NCBI GenBank assembly: GCA_035772405.1
Contig: JAYKKM010000375.1
Span: 2,508,501-2,572,500, forward strand
Reading direction: 5' to 3'
Length of the DNA stretch: 64,000 nucleotides
From: Chrysogorgia sp. JL179-B06
Lineage: Eukaryota > Cnidaria > Anthozoa > Scleralcyonacea > Chrysogorgiidae
Positions 52,805 to 63,505 of this stretch are shown here, one piece after another. Position numbers and translations under genes: made by a program. The notes under the pieces are model-generated. The model did no database searches. It worked only from the letters and a program-made list of their open reading frames with translations, and was not told where the DNA came from. Every line of letters starts with the position of its first letter. Position 1 is the first letter of the stretch.

Positions 52805-54413
52805 AGGATCACCCCCTCGTCCAAATTATCCGACTGTAGATCCACCGATTGCTCTGCGTTAGATGTGTCGTCCTCGATCTCTGATTGTTGCTCGGCTGAT
52901 TGCTCCACATCAGGTAAGTCGTCCTCGACGTCGTCAATGTTGCCTGTCTGTTGTACTTGCACTCGACGCGACACTGACGGAAATTCATCCTCGTCATCAG
53001 ATGGACTGTCGCCAGAGGATGTGGTACGGTTAGAGGGACGTTGCCGATTACGAGGTTGTCTAGGTGCTGGTACGGCTGATTCGCACGATAAATAGTCACA
53101 TGGGAGCAACATATTGCGATGCAGTGTTCGAGGTTTCTTGTTCTTAGATTCTGCTGTGACGTCGTACACCGGGCTATCTGGGCCTTTTCTTGACAATACG
53201 ATGTGCACCTCGTCCTCCCAGAAGGATCTCAACTTCCCCGGGCCTCCTCTTGGTGTCAGGTTTCGAACGAGAACCCTGTCCACAGGTTTTAGAGCCGTCG
53301 ATCGAACTTTCTTGTCATAGTGCTTTTTGCTTCGCGTTGCATTCTTGCCTCCTAGGTCGGAAGCTTTGGCATATGCTTCTTTCATCGCTTCTTGCCATTT
53401 GGTGACATATTGGGAGTAGTTAGTTGCTCCATCTTCATTTTTTAGGTTGAACGCAAGATCAATAGGTAATCGTGGAGAGCGACCAAATAGGAGATAGAAA
53501 GGGGAATAACCGGTGGCTTCGTGGCGAGTACAGTTGTACGCATGTATGAGTTTGGCAACATGATCTTTCCAATGTGTCTTGTGAGTTTCAGGCAGTGTTC
53601 GGAGCATCCCAAGTAAGGTCCTATTCATTCGCTCAACTTTACCGTTCCCTTGTGGGTGATAGGGTGTTGTGCGTGAGTGACTCACTCCAGACAACTTCTC
53701 TAATCTCTTGAACAAGTTGTTTTCAAATTCCTTACCCATATCATGGTGGATTTTCTCCGGAAATCCGAATCTAGGAATAAATTCATTGAAGATCTTCTCA
53801 GCAGCCGTAGTACCCGATTTGTTTTTGGTGGGATAGGCTTGCGCGTATCTTGTAAAATGGTCTACGACCACTAAAATGTACTCATAACCTCCGGAACTGC
53901 GCTCAAGATGGACGTAGTCGATGGCGATAAGCTGGAAAGGAGAAGTTGTGAGGATGGGATGGAGGGGTTCACGAGTTGGAAGTGTAGGTCGTTTGTGCTT
54001 TAAGCAGTGGCAGACACGATTGACAAAATGTTCAATGTCCCTTCTCATGTGTATGGACAGTAGAAACGATCTCTGGCAAGAGCTAGAACTCTCTCGACTC
54101 CGAGGTGGCCCATATCTTCATGCAGTTCTTTGAGTACTCGACGACGCAGTTTCTTTGGAAGGACCACTTGCGATCGGTGATACAGGATGCCAGACTTAGA
54201 GTCAACTCGAAGTTTTGGTAGTTCGAACAGGAATCGTTTCACCTCGGGAGTTTCGTGTTGTCGTTCTCTGGGTGTTGGAATTTGTTGAGATTGAATTACA
54301 TCCTTCACATGCTTGATATCCTGGTCGTTGTCCTGTTCCCATGCTATTTCAACCACTTTGATTTGACTACAACTCGGATCGGAATTAAGGAAAGCTCCAT
54401 CGTCACCTAACAT
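52747..54413 (-). pseudogene. Gypsy integrase
   Basis: An HHCC zinc finger begins in the frame at 54045-54413 ([20 protein letters not shown]) and is completed after a one-base frameshift by [10 protein letters not shown]. The core follows intact from 54048: IDYVHLE (Asp 1), [11 protein letters not shown] (Asp 2) and [15 protein letters not shown] (Glu), the DDE triad that inserts cDNA. Then [20 protein letters not shown], a GPY/F-like module, and an acidic C-terminus. Upstream of the zinc finger, [16 protein letters not shown] marks the segment that normally follows RNase H. Confidence 0.85.
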
Positions 54414-54436
54414 CTGTTCTTTGGTGGTAAAGGAAG

Positions 54437-55645
54437 TTATCCAAATTGCTTCCCCATTACCGAGGGCTCGGATGGATGTAATAGATGCGCGAAGTTCTTC
54501 CTGTGATACTGTTTGGGTACCTTCTTCTGTGACTTTTTGTCCCCATTCAACAGTTCATACAATGGCTTTGCAATCTTTGAAAAGTTCTCGATCGAGCGTC
54601 GATAAACACCGAGAAGACCCATCATCTGGCGAACTGCACCAACAGTCTGAGCTTTGACATCTTTAAGCTTTTGAACAGCCTCAGTCGCCTTGGGATCCAT
54701 TTGGTACCCATTTGCTGAAATTATTCTACCTAAGAATGAAACTTCGTTCTTAAACAAGTTACATTTCTTTGGCTTAAGCTTGACACCGTAACTTTTCAGT
54801 CGTTGAAGAACTTGTTGTAGATGTTGCACATGTTCTGTGAATGTTTTTGAGAAGACAATAACATCATCCAAATATGGTATACAAATGGTATCTCTGAGGT
54901 CTCCCAAACAGTTCTCCATAAACCTCTGGAAATTGGCTGGCGCATTTGTTAATCCAAATGGTATCCTTATCCATTCGTATAATCCCCAGGGGGTTATGAA
55001 GGCTGTAAGGGGCTGACTGTCTCTGTCCATAAAACCTTGATGGTATGCCTTTCCTTGGTCAAGCACGCTAAACCAGTGGTTTCCTCCTAGATTATCCAGT
55101 GTCTCTTGGATACGGGGTATTGGATGGCGGTCAGGAACCGTTTTCTGATTCAAAGATCTGTAGTCTACACACAGTCTTAGTCCTCCATCTTTCTTCCGTA
55201 CACAAACGACACTGCTGGAAAATGACGATTTCGATTTTCGAATAAAGTTCCTGTTCAACAGGTCCTCAATGTAAGACTTTACTTCTGGATACAAGGGTCT
55301 TGGAATCGATAGATAGTTCTTTTGTATTGGTTGATTATCAGTCAGATTAATGTTCATTTGAAGTTCCTCAATACATCCAATGTCTTCGTCATCCATAGCA
55401 AATGCATCTGCTTCCTCATACAACATCTCAATTGCCTCTTTTTGTTGGTCTGGAGTTAGCCCACTCAGATCTACTTCCGGTATTCTAGATTCACCGATTC
55501 CAGTAGATAATGGTTTTGCTGGAGTCTGTTCGTTCGGTTGCGATCCCGTTTCAGCAGCGTCTAGATGCTCTTCAAAACCTTCACTCTTTAGTTTGACTTC
55601 AAGTGGGGTTACCGAACGAACCAACTGTAGATGACCAAGTACCAA
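54437..55645 (-). pseudogene. Gypsy reverse transcriptase, RNase H lost
   Basis: RT blocks are complete: [34 protein letters not shown] with the first catalytic Asp, [15 protein letters not shown] and YLDDVIVFS (catalytic pair). The connection [12 protein letters not shown] is followed at once, out of frame, by [14 protein letters not shown], the text normally found after RNase H. About 200 residues, including the whole RNase H domain, are thus deleted near 54530. A one-base insertion separates this frame from protease. Confidence 0.88.
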
Positions 55646-55703
55646 TCGACTAGGTAAGGCAATGTCATGCTGTGTTGTGTTGGATACTGGAATGTCGATA
55701 ATG

Positions 55704-56519
55704 CTAGATTTTCCTCGCTTTAAACGTAGTCAGAGCCTCAAGAACTGTTAGACCTGTAGGCCAAGGTGATTGTTCGTCTGGTTCGAATAATGCAGGGCTG
55801 TTTCGTTGTATTGGTCCAGTGTTCGCACGGCATGAAATATTCACTGACTGACTGCTTGGGATAACCACTTTCTTTTTGGATGTTCTAACTGTGCAAAGGT
55901 TTTCGGTGACATCACCATTAATAAAGTTAACCAGAGCACTGGCATCTGTGTTGTTAAAACTCTTTGTTACAGCTGGTAGTGACTTTTCCGGGCCATTGTC
56001 CTTCACGAACAGTTCGATTACATTGTATCCAATTATAGGACAGTTAAGTTCTTCCTTCGTGACCAAAAATGGTACCATGATTTCTGTTGCAGAATTGTCC
56101 AGGAGCTTAAAATTTACTCCCACCCATCCATTGTACGGAATCTGAGTTCCATTAGCTGCTTCTAACTTTAGGTCTGACCCAACTTCCAAAAGTTCATGTA
56201 TGTCTTTAACCACTATGGCTGGGAACTTGTCTCGCAAAATTCGCTCTGGTATTATTGAAACCTGGGCTCCTGTGTCCCAAAGTATCTCAGTTTCTTTACC
56301 ATTGAGTTCACACATCACTTGACACTTTTCCCCAACAAGCTTGGCTATGGTAGTCCTCTGTTTTGGGGTGAGGTGACTAACAAACACATTTGTGTCAGCG
56401 GAATCTCCCAAACCAGGTACTGTATCTGTAGGTGTTGAAAGGTTCTTGATAGCTGTACAGAGTGTCTTATGTTCACCCCAATGTTTCTTTTGACATTCCC
56501 TTGAAACAGTATTGCACAA
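55704..56519 (-). pseudogene. Gypsy aspartic protease region with MYND-like finger
   Basis: The protease active site reads ILWDTGAQVSIIP, and IIGYNVIE follows in the right place for the flap-closing strand. It would cut the gag-pol polyprotein. At the start of this frame, CQKKHWGEHKTLC is the second half of a MYND-type zinc finger; the first half (CNYCSKKE, KICSVCKIVQYC) lies upstream in a frame displaced by one inserted base near 56497. Confidence 0.8.
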
Positions 56520-56615
56520 TCTTGCATACCGAACATATCTTGAACTCGTCTGACCGTGTTTCTTTCTTTGAACAATAGTTACAATGGTGGGACTTCTCTT
56601 CTGTCGTTGTTTGGG

Positions 56616-58037
56616 CTACTCCCTGTCCCTTGGTGGCAGCCCTTTGTGGTTTCCCTGGTTCTTGTACTTAAGATTGCAATATCTGGCAATATGGTTGAAA
56701 CCACCACAAAGAAAACAGTGGCGACATGTATCAGACATCCCTTTCTCTTGGCATTCTTTACATCCACGCTTCGGTTGACCCGCCCTTTTAGGTGTATCTT
56801 GCTTTCCATTCTCTGGTTCCTGCACCTTGTTAACTGCACCCCGAAGTATCTTCATCTCCGTTTGCATTGTTGCCATCTCAGATTGGACGACTTGAAGAGC
56901 AGCTAATACTCTTCCTTCCTCTCTCTTGTCCTTGACTTTGTTGTTGACCATCTCCAAGGCAGACACACTTGCTGGTTTTTTTCTACCAGAGAAACTGAAT
57001 TTATTTATTCTTTCTGTTTCAGCAGACATAGCCATGCTCATAGCTTCTATAAGGTCTTCATCAGCGACACCAGGATTCTTGAGGGTAGGTCTCATCTTTG
57101 CTCGGATAGTCTCATCAATAAGTCCAGTCTCAAGTGCATGTAGAAATAATCCTTACACTGAGATCTCATCATAGGTTATGTTATTTTCAGACTCCTTCGA
57201 AGCAGAGATAATCTTCTGGCGAATGGTGAGTGCTCGGATAAGGAAGGATTGTGGGTCCTCTTTTGGGTCTTGAGTAATGTTGGCCAGAGTTTGATACAGT
57301 TCAGTCGCACTCTTTTCGTGGAAGTGAAAGCGAATAATTTTTCTGAGCTTGGGCAGAGTTAGGTTGGAAACACTTTCCAAATAACTCCTTAGCTGAAGAC
57401 CAGGTTGCACTGCTCTAACTACCGCATGAACAACTTCCAGTTCAGGATACTGCTTCCTTAAGCCGGCTTCGATTTGGGAAATTAACGACCGATACCCCAA
57501 CTTGTCCTTCTGACCAGGCTCTCCTATTACACCCTGTATTTTGAAATCTCTGTGCAAGAGACTCTTCTCAAGACAAGCCAATGGTACTTTTAGGACATCC
57601 TCGGGTTGACTGCTAGTTTTCTTAGTATCACAAGTTCCCTTGTCAGCTTTCTTTTGTTCGACTCCAAATTTTGACTTGATTTCTTTCTGTTTACTTAACA
57701 ATTTCTCAATCTCTTCTTGCAATTCTAATACTTGCTTTTCTTCCGGGGATCCCTCTTTATTTTCTGGCTCTTCATTGATTTCTTCCAGAGGGGGTGGGCT
57801 AAGAAAGGTTTTAATACTTTCTATATACCCCATAATTTCTGCTTTCTCATTTAAACTGTCCACTTTTTCTTCCATAGCTTGCCGGATACTCTTTAAAATC
57901 ACAAATCTGCTCTTATCTTTAATACTGGCTTCGTTAAGTTTCATCTCCTGTGCTAACTCTAACACATCATCCATCTTTAAGGTAAACATTTCTGACTCCA
58001 ACTCTAATAACATCTCTTCGACCTCTGAGTCAGACAT
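56616..58037 (-). pseudogene. Gypsy gag
   Basis: ATG at 58037 opens a frame with an acidic, coiled-coil-prone N-terminal half (KQVLELQEEIEKLLSKQKEI), then a capsid-like helical region (LRSYLESVSNLTLPKLRKII, LYQTLANITQDPKEDPQSFL). A TAA at 57153-57155 interrupts it; the same frame continues with LHALETGLIDETIRAK and ends in a Cys/His cluster (CRHCFLCGGFNHIARYC). So one nonsense change splits an otherwise single gag. Confidence 0.8.
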
Positions 58038-58255
58038 TTTGCCTTTTAAATGTCTCGCACCAGTATTTAAAATTCACACAATTCGAATAAGCATAACAAA
58101 GTACCTTCCGTATAAGTAGTTCCAGCTTTACGACCAGTAAATCCTCAGTGAAAATACAAGTTTCTCGTCCACAAATACACCATTTAAGAGTACTGTAAAA
58201 GTTCTGTAGTATTCCTCTTTTGTAATCTTTATTTCGGCGGTTTTCGCTGTAGATT

Positions 58256-58272
58256 TCCCGCCTGAGCCCCCA
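58256..58272 (-). other. tRNA primer-binding site of the Gypsy element
   Basis: On the - strand TGGGGGCTCAGGCGGGA starts 3 bases after the 5' LTR. It resembles the tRNA-Pro primer site used by some retroviruses (same TGGGGGCTC start). Confidence 0.65.
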
Positions 58273-58275
58273 AAA

Positions 58276-58490
58276 TGTTACACGGGTTCTTGGTATTTCA
58301 CATATTGTAATAATAAAGATAGAAGAACGTGGCTATTATCACTTTTATTTAGTTTTTAACGGGGAAATCTCGCCCGAATACAATACATTCTTCTCGCCTT
58401 TTTCAACAACATGCTCTTTTCTGCGCCTACGGTCGTTATGTCCGTAACCGATATACTTAGTGTTATCTACATAAAATATCTCATCTTACA
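58276..58490 (-). repeat. 5' LTR of the Gypsy element
   Basis: 215 bp; intact. Reads TGTAAGATGAG to GTGTAACA on the - strand. Confidence 0.9.
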
Positions 58491-58615
58491 CATACAGGCA
58501 TCGAGCCCAAACATGATGGATGCAGTATTGAATGTTTGGAGTTGTTCCTAGTAAGACATACAACCATTCAACAGAAAATTCCAGTCAATATAACTTAGAT
58601 AAACTCTAAGTAAGA
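58491..58615 (-). pseudogene. LINE remnant, 5' side of the Gypsy insertion
   Basis: The - strand frame MFGLDACM runs, after removing the Gypsy and one CATA, into PIKFIQISSQDPPWI, which is the usual text before LINE reverse transcriptase. Short and with stops upstream. Confidence 0.55.
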
Positions 58616-58618
58616 GTT

Positions 58619-58720
58619 AAAGCCCGACATTCGAGGTATCTATCTGATTTAGTTCATGATTGAGGAGGTTTTCCAACAAAGGTTTGTCCATTTTATCCAC
58701 CTTGGACAAGACCTGTTTAT
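58619..58720 (+). repeat. Dispersed repeat R6, copy 2
   Basis: Matches 22450-22560 (GAGGAGGTTTTCCAACAAAG, CACCTTGGACAAG). Confidence 0.5.
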
Positions 58721-58774
58721 TGACTTCGAATCTTTCTGACGGACAGTTATACGACTTTTGCGATTATGGTTATC

Positions 58775-58799
58775 GGGGGGGGGGGGGGGGGGGGGGGGG
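58775..58799 (+). repeat. Poly-G run
   Basis: Twenty-five consecutive G. Confidence 0.9.
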
Positions 58800-58892
58800 T
58801 ACTAATGGATCGGTCATAAAGTAACTGCTAGGGGGCAGATGGAAAAATGACTTTTCCCAAAAACATTTGGTGGCCCATCCTAAGAAACTTAA

Positions 58893-59358
58893 AGTGCCTA
58901 TCCGGGGTTTGGAGATTTTACATATTTTTAATCTTTGGAATCTTTTGAGAGGAGTCGCAAAATATCTTGTCGTGCCAAAAGTTCATCTTCATACCTTTTA
59001 CCCCTGCTAAAGTGATTTACTATTCATAGGAAATGACGTCAAAGCAGGGACACGCAAAAACATTGCACACTGATTCAGCAGTAAAATACAAAGACAGTTT
59101 GGGAATTGAGCTAATTTTGTCTAAACAGGTGTGTTTAAAGTTCAGAGCCAAACTTTCTTTGCATTTCACTGTTGAATTAGTGTGCAATGACTTCGCGTGT
59201 CCCTGCTTTGACGTCATTTCCTGTGAATAGTAAATCAACTTTAGCAGGTGAAAGAGGCATGAAGATGAAATTTTCAAACAACAAGATATATTACATTTCT
59301 TCTTGGTGGAACCCAAAGATTACAAATATATAAAATTCCCAAACCCCGGATAGGCACT
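58893..59358. mobile_element. TTAA-type foldback MITE, AGTGCCTATCCGGGG family
   Basis: AGTGCCTATCCGGGGTTTGG in inverse at both ends, bordered by TTAA (58889-58892, 59359-59362). Arms of about 210 bp include GGAAATGACGTCAAAGCAGG. The two opposite-strand frames across it are mirror images. Confidence 0.85.
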
Positions 59359-59561
59359 TTAACAAAATTTCATGGCCCATCCAGTTTATTGAAAAATTTT
59401 CATGACCCCCACCCTATTATACATCTACATGTATGTCAATCACTGCGAACAGACCAACGTCACGTTCTCCATAAACAAAAACCAATAGATTAGCCCACAT
59501 ATTTACTTACCAATGTTTTGGTAAAATTGATTTGCAATCGAAGAATGTAGTATTTGAACAT

Positions 59562-59850
59562 AGTCAATGGCCTACATGGTCTGGAAGCAGTCAAAAATCA
59601 TTGTTCTATGTTTTTGTTCAGTTTGTGCACTTTCACGGTTACTGAACACATTGTATTTTCTGTATAATGAAGCAGTTATCCAATAGAAACGTTTGAGCCT
59701 TAATGTTGTTTAAATATTAATAAACCTAAAACAAAGGATTTGTGCACCTTCAGGTCCTCCTCAACATGAATCACAGTTCGATTGCTAGCCTCTTTGAAGT
59801 TTTCCGCCCTTCCAGACCATGTATTCCCCATTGACTGTGATTTATTTGAC
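59562..59850 (+). repeat. Dispersed repeat R1
   Basis: ATTGTTCTATGTTTTTGTTC, CACGGTTACTGAACACATTG, TAATAAACCTAAAACAAAGG and TTCCAGACCATG in the R1 order. Confidence 0.65.
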
Positions 59851-59936
59851 GGTCCATACATTCATAGATTAACTCTATTACAGAATCATCCTCAGAGAAA
59901 CAAGATTATCTCACACTGCCAAAGTTTTTTATTTAA

Positions 59937-60412
59937 AGTGCCCCTCACCTCAAAATGTTTTATTGTTTTATTTGGAAGAACTTTTAAAATGATAAAGTAA
60001 CTACTTTTGAAGATTTTCGATTCTTCGCTTTCTTTTTGAGATATATCAGTTTGTTTGATATGCAAATGTCCGGAATGTACGTCACACATGCATAATGACT
60101 TATTGGAGAAATGTGTGTATCACTTTCATTCTCGAACGAAATCCTTTAAAATCAAGACGTTTGGTGTTGTGGGAGAAACACGCGCACGTGTCATTCACAC
60201 TTTAGTGTTCTTATTTGATGAACGCAAAGATATGTAAGATTCTCTGATAACTCATTATGTATGTGTGACGTAATTCCGGACATTTGCATATCAAACAAAC
60301 TGATATATCTCAAAAAGAAAGCGAAGAAACGAAAATCTTCAAAAGAAGTTACTTTATCATTTTAAAAGTTCTTCCAAATAAAACAATAAAACATTTTGAG
60401 GTTAGGGGTACT
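59937..60412. mobile_element. TTAA-type foldback MITE, AGTGCCCCTC copy
   Basis: TTAA at 59933-59936 and 60413-60416. Arms of about 175 bp with TGAGATATATCAGTTTGTTT and GACGTAATTCCGGACATTTG pair closely. Distant relative of 10001-10405. Confidence 0.75.
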
Positions 60413-60691
60413 TTAAAAATATTTAAAAAATTTTGGTGACTTCTTCGGCAGTGTAAGATAATCATGAAAACTATTAACAATAACAGGATTTATAAATTTT
60501 TATAAATTTTAAAATTATAAATTATTATAAATTTTCTTTCTTATTTTTAATTTATTTTTATTTTGAATGTTACTTTTATGAGTGAAAATTGGCTACATTT
60601 GTTTCATGACCCACTATTTGCACAAGAAATACTTAAATGGCCCACCCGAATTGATGAAAATAATTTTCATGACCCATCCAAATTCCCACCG

Positions 60692-60709
60692 CCCCCCCCC
60701 CCCCCCCCC
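60692..60709 (+). repeat. Poly-C run
   Basis: Eighteen consecutive C, inside the right end of the composite element. Confidence 0.9.
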
Positions 60710-60736
60710 AGCAGTTACTTTTTGACTAGTCCTTAA

Positions 60737-60917
60737 GCCTAGTTTCCATTTGGTCGCTACGATCGCAACGGCGTCATAGTGGTTGATGTAATAGAGTGTG
60801 TTCCATTTCTGCAATGAGTTATGACTGCTCTGCATACAGCAGACAAAAGACAAGATAGATCGACACTCGACCACTATGACACCATTGCGATCGTGGCGAC
60901 CAAATGGAAACCAGGCT
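60737..60917. mobile_element. TTAA-type MITE, GCCTGGTTTCCATTTGGTCG family
   Basis: CTAGTTTCCATTTGGTCGCT and GATCGCAA at the left pair with TTGCGATCGTGGCGACCAAA at the right, bordered by TTAA (60733-60736, 60918-60921). Confidence 0.75.
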
Positions 60918-60935
60918 TTAAGGAAGCCACTCGTG

Positions 60936-61131
60936 CAAAAAGGGGTAAAGGCACACGAAAGAAAGTTACAGAAGCCCCTTAACTATATACCTCGAGCTTG
61001 TAAAGGTTTCTTATTAGATGCCTACAATAAACAAGAACTGTTTGCTCTATTGTCGGAGAAAGTAAGACACCTCGGTTGTCCAGAAAACAAGAATTTATTC
61101 AATAGCTCCAGGGAGAATGTTATTTCAAGCT
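60936..61131 (+). pseudogene. Fragment of a multicopy protein family, frameshifted
   Basis: RGKGTRKKVTEAP in one frame and IPRACKGFLLDAYNKQELFA, LLSEKVRHLGCPENKNLF in the next. I recall the GKGTRR and PxxWxxFLxxxxNKxELFxFL pattern from a family present in many copies in cnidarian genomes; function unknown. A break near 60981 and missing ends show decay. Confidence 0.45.
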
Positions 61132-61277
61132 GAGCTTAGCAACCACGAAGAAGCTGATACTGGAATCGTCAGGGATTATTTTAACGTACAGTGATAACCA
61201 ATTTGTGCTGTGATAAATGTTTCTTTAATATTTAAGAATGGGTGTTAGGTTCACCTTTTCTATCATTTGATTGAATA

Positions 61278-61282
<5 letters not shown>

Positions 61283-61308
<26 letters not shown>

Positions 61309-61309
61309 C
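61283..61309 (+). repeat. (TTA)n microsatellite
   Basis: Nine TTA units. Confidence 0.9.
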
Positions 61310-62324
61310 GTGAAAGGTTACATCATAAATTATGTTCAAAGGCACAGTTCATACTACATTCCAACATATACTATTTAATATCAAAGTTTAAATTAGCAAA
61401 TACGCAAATAAGACGATAAATTAAAGGACCCTGGTCCACTATCTTCTGATAACGTTAAGAATAAGCGTACCCGCATAAACTAACAGCCTTATGCCCTTAC
61501 TGACCAGAAGCTAACTAAAACTAGTTTCTACCATTTCTGGCATTTCAACTTTCAAGATACACGAGTATATAGCTATACTATATCAGGCCCTACCGCCATA
61601 ATAAACAAAACGCTAGTGTTCTCACTATTTAGCCGACTACCCAACAGTGCTAACCAGCCAACCCTACATAACATACTTGATGCTTCTCGGTCGATGCGTC
61701 TGTGGCTCTGTGCCCTTGACCATTGTTATTTTGAAAATGCGAATGTATGCTGTGCGAAAGGATTAACTCATTAAAAATTGGGAACAGGAGGACCGCTTAT
61801 ATGTACACTATGACAGTATGACTAGTTGACTACCGACGAGCTATCGAGCTACTCAGTGCTCCATCGCTGCTTAACGTGCTACTGAAGTTAGATTTTATGC
61901 CTTTTCAGCTCTTTGTGCAGTGATAAAAATTCCTTAAAATAATCCTTGGGAATCATCCTACATGTCTTGGATGCCCTAAAGCAGGGAGGTATAAGCATTT
62001 TAGTTGACGCAGATGTAGTTGTGATTCTAATTGCACAGTTTTATCAGATGCATTATTTTCATGGCCCTTTTGATATTTGCGTTGGCTTCATGGAATAGGA
62101 AAGCATTACGGACCTTAAGATCTGCAGCGACGACAACCTAGGACGGCTACGCGTATTTAGACGGTCGGTAGCATCTTTGATGACGGTAGCATCTTAGGAC
62201 TTTTTTACGCGCGAATATTTTTTTGATAATATTCTAAACCAAACCCTAAAACTAATCCTAACCCTATTAAAAAGAAAAAAAGTAAAGCAAAAATTAAAAA
62301 TGGAAAAATCATACTCACCCATGC
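61310..62324. other. No gene seen
   Basis: No motif-bearing frames. CCCTAAC-like text near 62262 is a weak telomere-like trace. Confidence 0.4.
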
Positions 62325-62640
62325 CAACATAATCAATCGAGATATGGTCTGGAAACTCAGCTAAAGTCTTTGTTCTATCTTTTTTTGTTCGTCTTTATGC
62401 AATTTTGTGCACGGTGCACGGTCACTGAACCTATTGTATTTTAGTATAATGAAGCAATCATCCAATATAATCGTTTGGGTTTAATCGCTCAACGGTGTTA
62501 TTTAAATATTAATAAACCTAAAACAAAGGATGTGCACGGTGTAAGGAACGGTTCAACATCAAAACATAGCTCATTATAGTCGCTTTGAAGTTTGCCGAGT
62601 TTCCAGACCATATCTCGATTGACTATGATTGGCATCATCG
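62325..62640. repeat. Dispersed repeat R1, most complete copy, with inverted ends
   Basis: ATCGAGATATGGTCTGGAAA near 62338 is mirrored by TTTCCAGACCATATCTCGAT near 62600, giving ~30-bp inverted ends to the family. Body as in 2520-2690. Confidence 0.65.
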
Positions 62641-62956
62641 AACCCCGACCTCACAAGTAAAAATCAATAACACAGACCACTCAGCTCTGCAAGCGAACTT
62701 GAAATATTCGGTTGATAATCAATATTTATGTAATCCCATTGTAAGTGAACTATATATATACATAATAAAAAGATGCTATACCGACCACTAAAGATGCTAC
62801 CGACCGTCTATACGGATTCCAAATTAGCGACAGCGGTGAAATAAATTGATAAATTTTAGTATTTGAATGAAACCACGGTCGATTGACACTCAAAGCTTGT
62901 TTTCGATCACCAAAACGCTTCAATATTTCTAAAACGATTGTTGTGTCTGTGTTTAA

Positions 62957-63501
62957 AGTGGTACTACGATGAAAATTCACACCCGTTTTTTAGATTTTCT
63001 TTAGCATAGAATAGTATTTCAGGGTCGAAAGTGATCATCGATGTAAAAAAAAACTAAAAAATGGTATTTTGAAGTAAGTATTTTGAGCTCTGAGGTCACT
63101 ACTATTTAGGGCATTACCAAGAACGTGTTCCAAGTGAGCCCGCAATTTCAAGAGGTAATATTGTTTGTGACGTCAGATTCTCAATGCTACGCCTGAATTT
63201 CAGTCTGTTACTTGTTTTCTTCGGGAAGCTGATGAAATATCCAGCCTTTCAGACGAAGAATTTGAAAAAAACGACCTTGATCACTATGTATTTACTTGAA
63301 GAATTAGCCATGTGGAGTCTTCGCGTTGAGAATTTTACATCACTTCGTTACCGCACTGGTCAGGAACATTGTGGATTAATGGCTCCAGATTCGGAGTCAG
63401 AAAATCAAAACTGGCAATCGGTTTCGACCGAGTAATATTTCGCAGCTCAGCTTTATAAATACGTAAACATATTGATAGGTAAAAATTTGATCGTAGTACC
63501 A
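62957..63501. mobile_element. TTAA-type MITE, family T3, third copy
   Basis: TTAA at 62953-62956 and 63502-63505; ends AGTGGTACTACGATG and CGTAGTACCAT. Body matches 47880-48451. Confidence 0.8.
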
Positions 63502-63505
63502 TTAA

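Larger units (their letters stand above)
51276..58490 (-). mobile_element. Gypsy (Ty3-type) LTR retrotransposon, defective, on the - strand
   Basis: A 7.2-kb element with two LTRs, PBS, gag, protease, reverse transcriptase, integrase and a Pro-rich tail, in Ty3/Gypsy order. A 4-bp duplication CATA borders it (51272-51275, 58491-58494). It carries an in-frame gag stop, several single-base indels, and a deletion that removes RNase H. Its 3' LTR is split by a ~600-bp foldback. It sits inside a LINE. Confidence 0.9.
58800..60735. mobile_element. Composite element with AAAGTAACTGCT inverted ends
   Basis: GGTCATAAAGTAACTGCTAG plus a G-run at the left is matched in inverse by CAGCAGTTACTTTTTGACTA at the right. 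The inside is non-coding and consists largely of two TTAA MITEs and an R1 copy. Phrases like TTTTCATGACCC and GGCCCA recur near both ends. Borders are approximate and no target duplication is confirmed. Confidence 0.4.

Noticed and set aside
52540..52862. Frames on either strand across 52629-52862 other than the Pro-rich tail
   Set aside because: They are shadows of the 18-bp PVPEDL repeat; only the - frame continuing the integrase has context.
55640..56640. Programmed frameshifts between gag, protease and reverse transcriptase
   Set aside because: No slippery heptamer in the right register is visible, gag and protease share one frame with two compensating indels between them, and other random lesions are present. 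Decay is simpler.
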